DNA of 64,000 nt, taken from assembly GCA_937893675.1 (NCBI GenBank), contig CALBGI010000043.1, positions 1 through 64,000 on the forward strand, in the 5' to 3' direction. Position 1 is the stretch's first letter. Each line of letters starts with the position of its first letter. This DNA comes from an uncultured Blautia sp. (GTDB lineage: Bacteria; Bacillota; Clostridia; Lachnospirales; Lachnospiraceae). The notes under the pieces are model-generated. The model worked only from the letters and a program-made list of their open reading frames with translations. It did not search any database and was not told where the DNA came from. A program made the position numbers and the translations under genes. Shown one piece after another: positions 1-9,262 of the stretch.

Positions 1-3
1 ATA

Positions 4-40
4 GTTCAAAACACCTGCACGATGCGCAAATGTTTTGAAC
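4..40. repeat. 10-bp perfect inverted repeat at the window edge
   Basis: The arms GTTCAAAACA (4-13) and TGTTTTGAAC (31-40) are exact reverse complements around a 17-base loop. The repeat lies just ahead of a terminator at 61-90, so it may be the 3' structured end of a transcript or non-coding RNA that starts left of the window. I cannot assign it to a known RNA family. Confidence 0.4.
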
Positions 41-60
41 AGGCTAAAGCCGTATCCAGA

Positions 61-90
61 GGGGACTGCAGCTACGGCAGTCCCCTTTTT
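61..90 (+). terminator. Rho-independent terminator
   Basis: A 9-bp GC-rich stem, GGGGACTGC (61-69) with GCAGTCCCC (77-85), is followed directly by five T on the plus strand. It ends a rightward transcript that begins outside the window. On the minus strand it lies downstream of the sugar-binding protein gene, but the T run is on the wrong side for that direction. Confidence 0.7.
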
Positions 91-130
91 GAGAATTACA
101 GATATTTCTTTGTCAGAAAATCACCTTAAC

Positions 131-1456
131 TTAATAGGTCAGTTCCGGATATTTTTCTACTACAGCAGTATAGAACAATTCCAAAGCTTCCTCCTGTGTT
201 GCATTTCCTTCAAAATAATTCTTCATCGCATTCTGGAATTCCTCATTGCAGCCCTGGTCATAGGGAGAAATCTTGCTTAAATCAATGCTGTCGATTCCGG
301 CCAGGAATTTGGAGATCGGGTTCTGTCCGCCGAGAATGGCATCGCCAAAGCTGTCATCTGTTGCAAGTGCTTCCATTGCGCTCTTATTGTTTACAAAATC
401 GCCGTCTGCTTTTGCAATCTCCGTCATAATATCTGCGTTGCTGGTCATGTTGAGCATAATATCTTTCACAAGCGCAGAATTGTCTGTTCCTGCTGCTCCG
501 GCAATCCATGTGCCGCCCCAGAAAAAGCTCTGCGGGCCTTCTGTAACACCCCAGCCGCCCTGATTTGCAACGCTGCCTTCCGTATCGCCTGCCATGGAGA
601 AGTCATAAAACCATGCTGGTCCAAAATAGCAGAATACGTTGCTGTCCGGATAAAAGCCTTTGCTCCAGTCGTCACTCCAGAGTTCATAGGTCTGGGTTTC
701 TCCTGCATCTACCATGGCTTTGGAGGTCTCTACCCACTTCATCAGATTTTCGTCAATGTTGATCTTTCCGTCTTCCACCCATTTGCTGGTCACATTGTTG
801 GAAAATACACGATAAGTATCATTGACAGAAGAAGTCATCGCATAACCTTTTTCCTGCATTTTTGCTGCTGTTTCCAGGAACAGATCCCAGTCAGCCAGAG
901 ATTTCTGCACCTCTGCCGGGTCATCTGTACCCAGAACCTCTTTTGCAATATCGCGGCGGTATATCAGAAGCCCCGGACATCCCTGCCAGGAAACACCTTT
1001 CAGATTGCCGTTGGAATCTGTCACGATATCCTTTGTATACTGGAACTGTTCTGCCAGATCCTCCTCTGTGATACCCAGATCCGCAACATTCATAGTATAC
1101 TCTGTATCCACATATTTCAGTGCATAATCCGCCTCTAAAAGGAAAAGGTCTATTTTGTCGTCTGCGGCGGCGTCTGCCTGCTTCAAAAGATTTTCATCCA
1201 GATTGTTCTGATATGCATTGTCATCGCTGGGAGTGATATTCCATTTCACAGTAATATCCCCGATGGTGCCTGTCGTTCCATCCACTTCTTCGTAGCCCGG
1301 GTAATGGTCTGTGATGCGGCTCTTGAATTCTTCGTTCCAGCAGTAGATGTTAAAAATTTTTCCTTCTTCCTCCTGTGCCATCACTGGCATTGCCGCAGCC
1401 GCTATCCCCGCCAGCATTGCTGTTGTCAAAATAACACTCATTGCTCTTTTTTTCAT
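131..1456 (-). CDS. Sugar ABC transporter substrate-binding protein
   Basis: Extracellular solute-binding protein of the carbohydrate (CUT1-like) ABC class, 441 aa. It has a signal peptide of about 27 residues (KKR, hydrophobic core, then MPVMA before QEEEG). There is no cysteine near the cleavage site, so it lacks the lipobox usual for Gram-positive binding proteins. Its start codon overlaps the stop of the upstream LacI-type gene (ATGA), and the RBS AAAGGAGG lies inside that gene's last codons, so the two are translationally coupled. The divergent cellobiose phosphorylase gene suggests cellobiose or a related beta-glucan oligosaccharide as ligand, which is inference. Permeases are not in the window; they may lie to the left or be encoded elsewhere. 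Confidence 0.85.
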   Translation of the reverse strand: MKKRAMSVILTTAMLAGIAAAAMPVMAQEEEGKIFNIYCWNEEFKSRITDHYPGYEEVDGTTGTIGDITVKWNITPSDDNAYQNNLDENLLKQADAAADDKIDLFLLEADYALKYVDTEYTMNVADLGITEEDLAEQFQYTKDIVTDSNGNLKGVSWQGCPGLLIYRRDIAKEVLGTDDPAEVQKSLADWDLFLETAAKMQEKGYAMTSSVNDTYRVFSNNVTSKWVEDGKINIDENLMKWVETSKAMVDAGETQTYELWSDDWSKGFYPDSNVFCYFGPAWFYDFSMAGDTEGSVANQGGWGVTEGPQSFFWGGTWIAGAAGTDNSALVKDIMLNMTSNADIMTEIAKADGDFVNNKSAMEALATDDSFGDAILGGQNPISKFLAGIDSIDLSKISPYDQGCNEEFQNAMKNYFEGNATQEEALELFYTAVVEKYPELTY

Positions 1457-2493
1457 AGTCCTTTTCCTCCTTTAATATTTTGACCGCCGATCTTTTTTAC
1501 AGAAGCGCCTTTAAAAAGTACGCCATCCACTGTAAATTTATCAATCAGCGTAGTCTTCGGATTTTCAATCAGGCTGACTAATTTTTCGGCCGCCATTCGA
1601 CCGATCTCTTCTGTATCCTGGCAAAGGGTTGTAAGCTTTGGCTCCAAAAGCCTTGCGATGTGGATCCCGTCATACCCGGCAATGGAAATATCCTCCGGGA
1701 TACGAAGTCCTCTTTCCCGTATCTCGTTAATTCCTCCAATGGCAGAAAAGTCATCCGGATACAGGATACAGGTAGGCGGATCAGCCAAATCTAAAAGCTC
1801 AGCAGTTGCGGCGGCCGCCTTGTCTGCATTCCTGTAAGGTACTTCCCGCATATATTCATCCGGTATCTCCAGCCCTCTGCCCTGCAGGGTGCGGTAAAAA
1901 CTGCACACTCTGTCCCTGGTAACGGAAGAATCTTCTCCATGGATATAAGCGATCTTCCGATGTCCCTGCTCGTAAATATACCCCGCCAGATCCGCCATCC
2001 CCTGAATGTTGTTCGATACCACTGCGATCCTTCCATCAAACACATGGTCAATGGTGACAATGGGAATGTCCGATCGCATCAGCTCCTGCACTTCTCCAGT
2101 ATAAAAATCAATGCAGGCAGCAACCACCCCGTCCACTCCGCGATACCGGCAATGCTCATAAAAGCTCATCTTCTGGCCGGAAACATTTCCGCTGGTAAAG
2201 GTAATGTCATACCCCCTTTCTTCCGCTTCTTTCCGAAAGCCTTCCAACACATGATTAAAATAATCGTGAGTCAAACCGCTTCTGGCTTCATCCATAAACA
2301 GAACACCCAGATTATAACTGCGTTTTGTTTTCAGAATTCTCGCAGAAGAATTCGGAAGATATCCCATTTGGGCTGCTGTGTCTAAAATCAGTTTTCGAGT
2401 TTCTTCTCCTATGTCCGAATAACCATTCAGTGCTTTGCTGACACTGGCTACAGACACATTACATTGTTTTGCGATTTCTTTCATGGATACCAT
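1453..2493 (-). CDS. LacI family transcriptional regulator
   Basis: A LacI/GalR repressor with an N-terminal helix-turn-helix (SMKEIAKQCNVSVASVSKAL) and a C-terminal periplasmic-binding-protein-like effector domain. The chosen start (ATG at 2493) gives 346 aa and has AGAGG seven bases upstream. An in-frame ATG 21 bases earlier has no RBS. It is transcribed away from the cellobiose phosphorylase gene and coupled to the downstream sugar-binding protein. It probably controls both promoters in the 400-base divergent region, where the same 11-bp motif is found next to each transcription start. The inducer is unknown but is likely a disaccharide or its product. Confidence 0.9.
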   Translation of the reverse strand: MVSMKEIAKQCNVSVASVSKALNGYSDIGEETRKLILDTAAQMGYLPNSSARILKTKRSYNLGVLFMDEARSGLTHDYFNHVLEGFRKEAEERGYDITFTSGNVSGQKMSFYEHCRYRGVDGVVAACIDFYTGEVQELMRSDIPIVTIDHVFDGRIAVVSNNIQGMADLAGYIYEQGHRKIAYIHGEDSSVTRDRVCSFYRTLQGRGLEIPDEYMREVPYRNADKAAAATAELLDLADPPTCILYPDDFSAIGGINEIRERGLRIPEDISIAGYDGIHIARLLEPKLTTLCQDTEEIGRMAAEKLVSLIENPKTTLIDKFTVDGVLFKGASVKKIGGQNIKGGKGL

Positions 2494-2538
2494 ATATACG
2501 CCTCTGTCTTTCATCTTCTAAATCGTTTTCGTAATTGT

Positions 2539-2567
2539 ATTGTATTTCATTTTGCATAATTAATCAA
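2539..2567 (-). promoter_or_regulatory. Putative promoter of the lacI-type gene
   Basis: On the minus strand TTGATT (2567-2562), a 17-base spacer and TACAAT (2544-2539). The 11-mer TCGTTTTCGTA at 2523-2533 falls at the predicted transcription start, a good place for autorepression. The call rests on sequence match only. Confidence 0.45.
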
Positions 2568-2841
2568 TAGTATTTTTTATATTTTTGTCTATTTTATATA
2601 TTTTCATTTGTTTGCACAAAAACAGGTTCCGTTTTTGCAGTGCAGAATAAAATTTACACAGAAAACATTCTTCATTTACGAAATTTTTTCGCTTTTAAAT
2701 TCTATTTTTGCAAATTCCAATCCTCATCTCCCATTTTTCAATCCAATTCTCCTCCGTTTCCTCAAAAAACAGGTTGCTTTTCCCTGTTATTTCCGATATA
2801 CTAATCTCACAAACGAAGTATTTATAAGAAGTCCTCATATT

Positions 2842-2870
2842 TTGTCGAAACTTATTCGTTTTCGTATTTT
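2842..2870 (+). promoter_or_regulatory. Putative promoter of the cellobiose phosphorylase gene
   Basis: TTGTCG (2842-2847), a 17-base spacer and TATTTT (2865-2870). The second copy of TCGTTTTCGTA (2856-2866) covers the spacer and the start of the -10 box, so a bound repressor would block RNA polymerase. Confidence 0.4.
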
Positions 2871-2913
2871 TATTTACAGTATATTTCACTAATACTATTT
2901 AGGAGGTATTCTT

Positions 2914-5349
2914 ATGAAGTTCGGTTATTTTGACGATTCTGCGAAAGAGTATGTGATCACCACTCCGGATACTCCGCTTCCTTGGATCAACTATCTGGGA
3001 AGCAGAGACTTCTTTTCTCTGATTTCCAACACCTGTGGCGGCTACAGCTTCTACAAAGACGCAAAGCTGCTCCGCCTTACCAGATACCGCTATAACAGCC
3101 TTCCCCTGGATTCCAATGGCAAATACTACTATATTCAAGACAACGGCATTATATGGAACCCCGGCACGATGCCTTCCGGTACGCCGGTGGATTCCTATGA
3201 ATGCCGCCATGGACTCGGCTACAGTCGTTTCACTTCCACCAAAAACGGACTGCGCGCAGAGCTTTTGGCCTTTGTCCCCGTAGACGACCCCTGTGAGATC
3301 AACCGGCTGACGCTCACCAACACTTCACAAAACCCCAAACAGTTTTCGCTTTTTTCCTATGTAGAGTTCTGTCTCTGGAACGCAGTGGACGACAGCACAA
3401 ACTTCCAAAGAAACCTGAGTATCGGGGAGGTCGAGGTGGAAGAAAGTACCATTTATCACAAGACCGAATATCGGGAACGGCGTTGCCACTACAGTTTTTT
3501 CGGCGTAAACACCCCTATTGACGGCTACGACACCAGCAGAGACGCTTTTCTCGGAGCAAGAAACGGAAACGCCTTCCCCGATGCGGTAAGGGAAGACCAG
3601 GCCCGCTGTTCAAACACAAGCGGCTGGTACCCCATCGCCAGTCATCATCTCCGTCTGACCCTGAACCCTGGAGAATCCAGGGAACTGATCTTTGTCCTGG
3701 GTTACGGCGAAAACCCAAAGGATAACAAATGGGAGGCTCCCAGCGTTATCCGAAAAGACAGCGCCCGGCGCATTCTGGCGAAATATTCCGACAGCGCCCG
3801 GACAGAGGACTCTTTTGAAGCCCTGAAACTTTACTGGGACAATCTCCTTTCCCGTTATCAAGTAAAAAGCAGCGATCCTCATGTAAACCGCATGGTCAAT
3901 ATCTGGAACCAGTATCAGTGTATGATCACCTTCAACCTCTCCCGCTCGGCCTCCTACTACGAATCCGGAACCGGACGGGGCATGGGATTCCGCGACTCCT
4001 GTCAGGATATCCTGGGCTTTGTCCATCTGGTACCGGACCGTGCACGCCAGCGGCTCCTGGATATTGCAGCCACACAGTTCCCTGACGGAAGCGCTTACCA
4101 CCAGTACCAGCCCCTCACCAAAAAAGGCAATCTCAACATTGGAAGCGGCTTCAATGATGATCCCTTATGGCTGATTGCCGCCGTATCTGCCTATTTAAAA
4201 GAAACCGGAGACTTCTCTATCTTAGAAGAGCCGGTTCCCTTTGATACCAGAGAAGAGCTGTCCGATACACTCTATCAGCACCTGGTACGTTCCTTTTCCT
4301 ATTCCCGCAGCCACCTGGGCCCCCACGGACTTCCTCTTATCGGCCGCGCAGACTGGAACGACTGCCTGAACCTCAACTGTTTCTCTGAAGAACCCGGAGA
4401 ATCCTTCCAGACAACCGGACCTTCATCCGGCTCTGTGGCAGAATCCGTCTTTATCGCCGGTATGTTCGTAAAATATGGAAAAGAATTTGCTGAGATTTCC
4501 CGCCTTGCAGGAGAAGAAATCCAGGCCGCAGAGGCGGAAGCCGCAGTAGAGGAAATGATCCAATCCGTTCTCGCCTCCGGATGGGACGGCCGGTGGTTTT
4601 TACGCGCTTACGATGCCAATTCCAAGAAGGTGGGCTCCAGTCAATGTCAGGAAGGAAAAATCTACATTGAACCCCAGGGCTTCTGTGTCATGGCAGGGAT
4701 TGGCCTTGAAAAAGGACTGTGCCACAAAGCATTGGATTCCGTTGAAAAATATCTGGAAACTCCTTACGGCATCATGCTGCTTCAGCCCGCATATCACTCA
4801 TACTATAAAAATCTCGGCGAAATCTCCTCCTACCCACCGGGCTACAAAGAAAACGCCGGCATTTTCTGTCATAATAACCCCTGGATTTCCATTGCAGAAA
4901 CCGTACTGGGCCGTGGCAACCGCGCGTTTGATGTTTATAAGAAAATCTGTCCCTCTTATATTGAGGATATCAGCGAGATCCATCGGACAGAACCTTATAT
5001 CTACTCTCAGATGATTGCCGGAGCAGACGCGCCCTCTCACGGCGAAGCAAAAAACAGCTGGCTCACCGGCACCGCCGCCTGGAGCTTTTGCAGTCTTTCT
5101 CAGGCCATTCTAGGAATACACCCCACTTACGGCGGCCTCCGCATCGACCCCTGCATTCCTTCGGATTTCGGAGACTTCGAGGTAACGCGGCTTTTTAGGA
5201 ATCACCTTTATTATATCCGCATCCAAAATCCTGCACATGTCCAAAAGGGCGTTCGGCAAATCCTGGTAGACGGTTGTGAAATTGAAGGAAATCTCATTCC
5301 TGTTGTAAAAGAAAAAGGGGAGACACGGGTCACTGTGATCATGGGATAG
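2914..5349 (+). CDS. cbpA: Cellobiose phosphorylase, GH94
   Basis: Cytoplasmic phosphorolysis of cellobiose to alpha-glucose 1-phosphate and glucose. The 811-residue length is that of cellobiose phosphorylases, shorter than cellodextrin phosphorylases (near 1000). From its start ([17 protein letters not shown], then PWINYLGS) it closely follows the Cellvibrio gilvus enzyme as I remember it. The conserved blocks include [20 protein letters not shown] and [12 protein letters not shown]; the general-acid aspartate lies in DWND (residues 480-483). The gene has an AGGAGG RBS and its own promoter, diverging from the lacI-binding protein operon. Together they form a small import and phosphorolysis module, which saves one ATP per disaccharide compared with hydrolysis. 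Chitobiose or laminaribiose specificity is less likely given the close match. Confidence 0.93.
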   Translation: MKFGYFDDSAKEYVITTPDTPLPWINYLGSRDFFSLISNTCGGYSFYKDAKLLRLTRYRYNSLPLDSNGKYYYIQDNGIIWNPGTMPSGTPVDSYECRHGLGYSRFTSTKNGLRAELLAFVPVDDPCEINRLTLTNTSQNPKQFSLFSYVEFCLWNAVDDSTNFQRNLSIGEVEVEESTIYHKTEYRERRCHYSFFGVNTPIDGYDTSRDAFLGARNGNAFPDAVREDQARCSNTSGWYPIASHHLRLTLNPGESRELIFVLGYGENPKDNKWEAPSVIRKDSARRILAKYSDSARTEDSFEALKLYWDNLLSRYQVKSSDPHVNRMVNIWNQYQCMITFNLSRSASYYESGTGRGMGFRDSCQDILGFVHLVPDRARQRLLDIAATQFPDGSAYHQYQPLTKKGNLNIGSGFNDDPLWLIAAVSAYLKETGDFSILEEPVPFDTREELSDTLYQHLVRSFSYSRSHLGPHGLPLIGRADWNDCLNLNCFSEEPGESFQTTGPSSGSVAESVFIAGMFVKYGKEFAEISRLAGEEIQAAEAEAAVEEMIQSVLASGWDGRWFLRAYDANSKKVGSSQCQEGKIYIEPQGFCVMAGIGLEKGLCHKALDSVEKYLETPYGIMLLQPAYHSYYKNLGEISSYPPGYKENAGIFCHNNPWISIAETVLGRGNRAFDVYKKICPSYIEDISEIHRTEPYIYSQMIAGADAPSHGEAKNSWLTGTAAWSFCSLSQAILGIHPTYGGLRIDPCIPSDFGDFEVTRLFRNHLYYIRIQNPAHVQKGVRQILVDGCEIEGNLIPVVKEKGETRVTVIMG

Positions 5350-5380
5350 ACTGAAGTTCTTCCTTTTTCTGTTTTTCACA

Positions 5381-5424
5381 AAGAAATGGCGCGGATAATG
5401 TTTCCACTACCTGCGCCATTTCTT
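5381..5424. terminator. Hairpin terminator between convergent cbpA and leuS
   Basis: A perfect 12-bp stem, AAGAAATGGCGC (5381-5392) with GCGCCATTTCTT (5413-5424), lies between two convergent genes. T-rich tracts are short on both sides. It probably serves both directions. Confidence 0.6.
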
Positions 5425-5440
5425 ATTGTATTCTCATTTT

Positions 5441-7849
5441 TTATTTCTGCACGATATTTACAATCTTCTTCGGGACATAAATCTCTTTGATGATGTTTCC
5501 GGTCAGCTTATCTGCCACCACTTCTTTTGCCTTTGCAATGGCGGTCTCTTTATCCGCGTCCACCGGAAGCGCGACTACGCCTCTGGTCTTTCCGTTGATC
5601 TGCACGGCAATCTCAATGGTGTTTTCTACCGTTTTTGCCTCATCATACTCCGGCCAGGACTGCTCGTACACATATCCCTCATAGCCGCAGGTGCTCCAGA
5701 TTTCTTCTGTGATATGAGGTGCAACCGGGTTCAGAAGCACCAGGAAGGTTGCGTATTCCTTGCGGGTGATGCTGCCCTTCTTTGCAAAATCATTCAGCAG
5801 AGACATCAGCGCTGCAATGGCGGTGTTGTATTTCAGATTCTCAAAGTCACTGCTTACCTTCTTGATGGTCTGATGCATCTTTGTCTCAAAATCTGCGCTG
5901 TAGCAATCTTCATCCACCAGAATATCCTGCAGCTTCCATACACGCTCCAGGAAACGGCGGCAGCCCTTCACACCGTTCTCTGACCAGGAAGCGCTCAGGT
6001 CAAAGGCACCGATAAACATCTCATAGGTACGGAGTGTATCTGCACCGTAGTCATTCACGATGTCGTCCGGATTTACCACGTTTCCGCGGGATTTGGACAT
6101 CTTCTCTCCATTCTCTCCCAGGATCATTCCGTGGGAGGTCCGTTTCTGATAGGGCTCCGGACAAGGAACAACCTTATTGTCATAGAGGAACTTGTGCCAG
6201 AATCTGGAATACAGAAGATGTAAGGTTGTATGCTCCATTCCGCCGTTGTACCAGTCAACCGGCAGCCAGTATTTCAAAGCCTCCGGGCTTGCCAGAGCTT
6301 CTTTGTTGTGCGGGTCTGTGTAACGCAGGAAATACCAGGAAGAGCCAGCCCACTGAGGCATGGTGTCGGTCTCTCTCTTCGCCGGGCCTCCGCAGCAGGG
6401 ACAGGTTGTGTTCACCCAGTCTGTCATGGCTGCCAGAGGAGATTCTCCGTTGTCGGTAGGCATGTAGCTTTCCACCTCCGGAAGCTCCAGCGGAAGCTCA
6501 CTCTCCGGAAGGGCCACGTAACCGCACTTGTCGCAGTGTACAATCGGAATGGGCTCACCCCAGTAACGCTGGCGGGAGAATACCCAGTCTCTCAGTTTAA
6601 AGTTGGTTTTACCGGTACCCAGCTGTTTTTCTTCCAGCCACTCGATGATCTTCTTCTTGGCATCAGCCACTTCCAGGCCATCCAGGAAACCGGAGTTGAC
6701 AAGCTTACCTGTCGCAACGTCTGTAAAAGCCTCCTGCTGCACATCCTCGCCGCCTGCCACAACCTCGATGATGGGCAGGTTGAATTTCTTCGCAAATTCC
6801 CAGTCGCGGGTGTCATGTGCGGGAACCGCCATGATCGCGCCGGTTCCGTAGCTCATGAGAACATAATCGGAAACCCAGATGGGGATTTCTTTTCCGTTTA
6901 CCGGATTTACGGCGCGAATACCGTCAATCTCCACACCGGTCTTGTCCTTTGCAAGCTCGGAACGCTCAAAGTCAGACTTTCTGGCAGCCTGCTCCTGATA
7001 TTCATGGATCGCATCCAGATTTTTGATCTCATCCTTGTATTTTTCCAGCATAGGATGCTCCGGAGATACAACCATATAAGTTGCGCCGAAAAGGGTGTCC
7101 GGTCTTGTTGTATAAACCGTCAGCTTATCCTCTTTTCCTGCAATGGCAAAATCCACCTCAGCGCCCTGGCTCTTGCCGATCCAGTTTTTCTGGGAAACCT
7201 TCACGCGCTCGATATAGTCCACGTCGTTGAGTCCTTCCAGAAGCTTGTCTGCATATTCGGTAATTTTCAGCATCCACTGGCTCTTTACCTTACGGACAAC
7301 CGGAGAACCGCAGCGCTCGCAGACGCCGTTTACCACCTCTTCGTTGGCAAGACCGACCTTACAGGAGGTACACCAGTTGATCGGCATCTCGCTCTTGTAT
7401 GCAAGTCCGGCCTTAAACAGCTTCAGGAAAATCCACTGGGTCCACTTGTAGTAGTCCTCGTCTGTGGTATTTACTTCTCTGTCCCAGTCAAAAGAATAGC
7501 CCAGAGATTTCAGCTGTTCCTTGAATCTTGCCACGTTGTTGGCAGTGACGATCTTGGGATGGATCTTGTTCTTGATCGCATAGTTCTCAGTGGGAAGTCC
7601 GAAGGCGTCCCAGCCCATGGGATAAAGCACGTTGTAGCCCTGCATTCTTCTCTTTCTTGCCACGATATCCAGCGCTGTGTAGGGTCTTGGGTGTCCCACA
7701 TGCAGCCCCTGTCCGGACGGATAAGGGAACTCCACCAACGCGTAATATTTCGGTTTGCTGTAATCCTCGGTTGCAGCAAACGCTTTTTTGTCATCCCAGA
7801 TTTTCTGCCATTTCTGCTCAATCACTTTATGATTGTATGGTACTGACAT
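5441..7849 (-). CDS. leuS: Leucyl-tRNA synthetase
   Basis: Class I synthetase charging tRNA-Leu, 802 aa from the chosen start. The ATG at 7849 follows a good RBS (AGGAGGAAAG); an upstream in-frame extension lacks one and runs into the T-box terminator. The HIGH-type motif HVGH is at about residues 50-53 and KMSKS at about 583-587. A CP1 editing insertion, a zinc-type CxxC pair (WCTSCKVG and CERCG) and a C-terminal anticodon-binding region are visible. Expression is controlled by a leucine T-box just upstream with a strong promoter. A full-length, ordinary housekeeping gene. Confidence 0.97.
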   Translation of the reverse strand: MSVPYNHKVIEQKWQKIWDDKKAFAATEDYSKPKYYALVEFPYPSGQGLHVGHPRPYTALDIVARKRRMQGYNVLYPMGWDAFGLPTENYAIKNKIHPKIVTANNVARFKEQLKSLGYSFDWDREVNTTDEDYYKWTQWIFLKLFKAGLAYKSEMPINWCTSCKVGLANEEVVNGVCERCGSPVVRKVKSQWMLKITEYADKLLEGLNDVDYIERVKVSQKNWIGKSQGAEVDFAIAGKEDKLTVYTTRPDTLFGATYMVVSPEHPMLEKYKDEIKNLDAIHEYQEQAARKSDFERSELAKDKTGVEIDGIRAVNPVNGKEIPIWVSDYVLMSYGTGAIMAVPAHDTRDWEFAKKFNLPIIEVVAGGEDVQQEAFTDVATGKLVNSGFLDGLEVADAKKKIIEWLEEKQLGTGKTNFKLRDWVFSRQRYWGEPIPIVHCDKCGYVALPESELPLELPEVESYMPTDNGESPLAAMTDWVNTTCPCCGGPAKRETDTMPQWAGSSWYFLRYTDPHNKEALASPEALKYWLPVDWYNGGMEHTTLHLLYSRFWHKFLYDNKVVPCPEPYQKRTSHGMILGENGEKMSKSRGNVVNPDDIVNDYGADTLRTYEMFIGAFDLSASWSENGVKGCRRFLERVWKLQDILVDEDCYSADFETKMHQTIKKVSSDFENLKYNTAIAALMSLLNDFAKKGSITRKEYATFLVLLNPVAPHITEEIWSTCGYEGYVYEQSWPEYDEAKTVENTIEIAVQINGKTRGVVALPVDADKETAIAKAKEVVADKLTGNIIKEIYVPKKIVNIVQK

Positions 7850-7914
7850 GTTTCTTTCCTCCTGTTTTGGTATTTCATAATGACAGGCCATCCGCTTTTT
7901 GCGAAAAGCCCAAA

Positions 7915-8165
7915 ACAAAAGCCCCTCTTCTCATTTTAGAGACGAAGGGCTTAAATTCCGTGGTACCACTCTAATTCACCGGACCTTCTCCCCGTCCGGT
8001 GCACTCATTGAATCTGTAACGGGATTTCCCGTCCGGAACTACTGCACTGTTCACTCCGGCAACTCCAAGGTCAGTTCGAAAAGCTTCTTGTCTCTGTCTT
8101 CCACCAACCGACAGCTCTCTGTACACGTCCGCTTGTCTACTAGTCCTTTTCTGCGTCTTTAAAAT
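7915..8165 (-). promoter_or_regulatory. T-box riboswitch, leucine
   Basis: The leader between the promoter and leuS contains the T-box core GTGGTACCACGG (plus-strand complement near 7957-7970). It is followed by a terminator hairpin whose arms, AAGCCC and GGGCTT, lie at about 7919-7952 with a T-rich tail. Upstream is a long Stem I region. The sequence GAA-CTG-ACC near its end places a CTG leucine specifier codon at 8074-8072. Uncharged tRNA-Leu would pair with the specifier and the T-box bulge and prevent termination. The family identity is firm; the exact specifier call is by analogy with other T-boxes. Confidence 0.92.
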
Positions 8166-8196
8166 ATGAAAAAAATATTGTGAAACTTCAGTTGTT

Positions 8197-8225
8197 ATTC
8201 TACTGAGTTGTATGGCTTTTGTCAA
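8197..8225 (-). promoter_or_regulatory. Strong sigma-A promoter of leuS
   Basis: TTGACA (8225-8220), a 17-base spacer and TAGAAT (8202-8197) on the minus strand. Transcription would start around 8190, shortly before T-box Stem I. Confidence 0.75.
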
Positions 8226-8233
8226 GGCCATTT

Positions 8234-9190
8234 TCAAAGCTCTGCTTCCCCGATCCCCTTTTCCAGCAATACAAGCTGCACATCCGGAATCCCGTTAAAC
8301 ACACAAGGCACAATTCCCACCTCATGATACCCAAGCTTTTTGTAAAGGGCGCGCGCCCTCTTATTTTTTGCATTGGTATCCATGCGAAGCGCCCGGCATC
8401 CAAGTTTTGCCGCCATAGCCTCGTAAAACGCCACAAATCGGCTTCCGATCCCCTGCTTTTCCGCTTCCGGGTCAACAACCAGCGTGTGAAGCACCAACAC
8501 TTCCTGCGCCTTTGCTTCTATCTTCCAGTCCCCGTCCGCATATTCTGCTACCTGTTTTTGATTAATGACCGCAGACGCAAGAATCTTCCCGTCCTCCTCG
8601 AACAGAAACAGTTCTCCGCTCTCCTGCGCTGCCCGGGCAGTCTGTTCTGTCGGGTATATCCCGGCAAGCCAGCCGATGCAGATTTCCCCCTTTTCCTCCA
8701 GCCGATGCAGCTTTTCGTAAATCGCCCCTACCGCCGGCACATCCTTAGGCTGCGCCTTCCGAAAATTCTGTTCCTGCCAGGCCATGGTATATTCCTTTTC
8801 CCCTGTGGTCTCTTCTGTTTGTACGCTTAAAACCGCAAAGCTTTCCCGCTCATAAAATCTCACGGCACGTTCATTTTTTGCATACACATGAAGCATCAGG
8901 CTCCGCCGGATTTTTTTCGCAAAATCCAGCAGCTCTTTTCCAATTCCCCGGGAACGAACCTCTTCGCAAACAAAAATCCCGGCAATATACTCCCCGGACA
9001 TTCCCACGAAGCCCCGGATTCCCGCTTCATCCTCCCAGACATACACCTCCGCCTGGGAAATCATTTCTTTTACCTGCGCATAATGCCCTTTCCAATATTC
9101 TGCCGGGATGAAAGCATGGGCACTTATATTGGAAGCAAGCCAAATTTTTGCAACCCTGTCAATATCCGCTCTCTGCATTCTCCGAATCAT
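8234..9190 (-). CDS. Tandem GNAT-family N-acetyltransferase
   Basis: A 318-residue protein of two GNAT acyltransferase domains fused head to tail. The first spans about residues 1-145 and the second about 150-318. Each has its own acetyl-CoA pyrophosphate loop: RSRGIGKELL in the first and EKQGIGSRFV in the second. Each also ends with the Y/F-residue helix seen in the family (AVRFYERESF and ARALYKKLGY). The ATG at 9190 is preferred over a TTG nine bases upstream because AAAAGGA sits nine bases before the ATG. The substrate cannot be told from sequence. The gene stands alone between the leuS promoter and an MFS gene. Confidence 0.82.
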   Translation of the reverse strand: MIRRMQRADIDRVAKIWLASNISAHAFIPAEYWKGHYAQVKEMISQAEVYVWEDEAGIRGFVGMSGEYIAGIFVCEEVRSRGIGKELLDFAKKIRRSLMLHVYAKNERAVRFYERESFAVLSVQTEETTGEKEYTMAWQEQNFRKAQPKDVPAVGAIYEKLHRLEEKGEICIGWLAGIYPTEQTARAAQESGELFLFEEDGKILASAVINQKQVAEYADGDWKIEAKAQEVLVLHTLVVDPEAEKQGIGSRFVAFYEAMAAKLGCRALRMDTNAKNKRARALYKKLGYHEVGIVPCVFNGIPDVQLVLLEKGIGEAEL

Positions 9191-9262
9191 ATCAGACAAT
9201 CCTTTTCTTAAAATCCATGCTGTAAACTTTATTCCATATGGTTGTTCCTTTTCGTTCCGGTC

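Larger units (their letters stand above)
2494..2913. promoter_or_regulatory. Divergent AT-rich control region, lacI / cellobiose phosphorylase
   Basis: This 420-base stretch carries no gene; short ORFs in it are AT-rich and lack ribosome binding sites. It holds two promoter-like elements facing outward and two copies of the 11-mer TCGTTTTCGTA (2523-2533 and 2856-2866), which are candidate operators for the adjacent LacI-type regulator. Confidence 0.6.

Noticed and set aside
6230..7846. 538-codon open frame opposite leuS
   Set aside because: It is antisense to the leucyl-tRNA synthetase, with no RBS or domain. It is a shadow of leuS codon usage.
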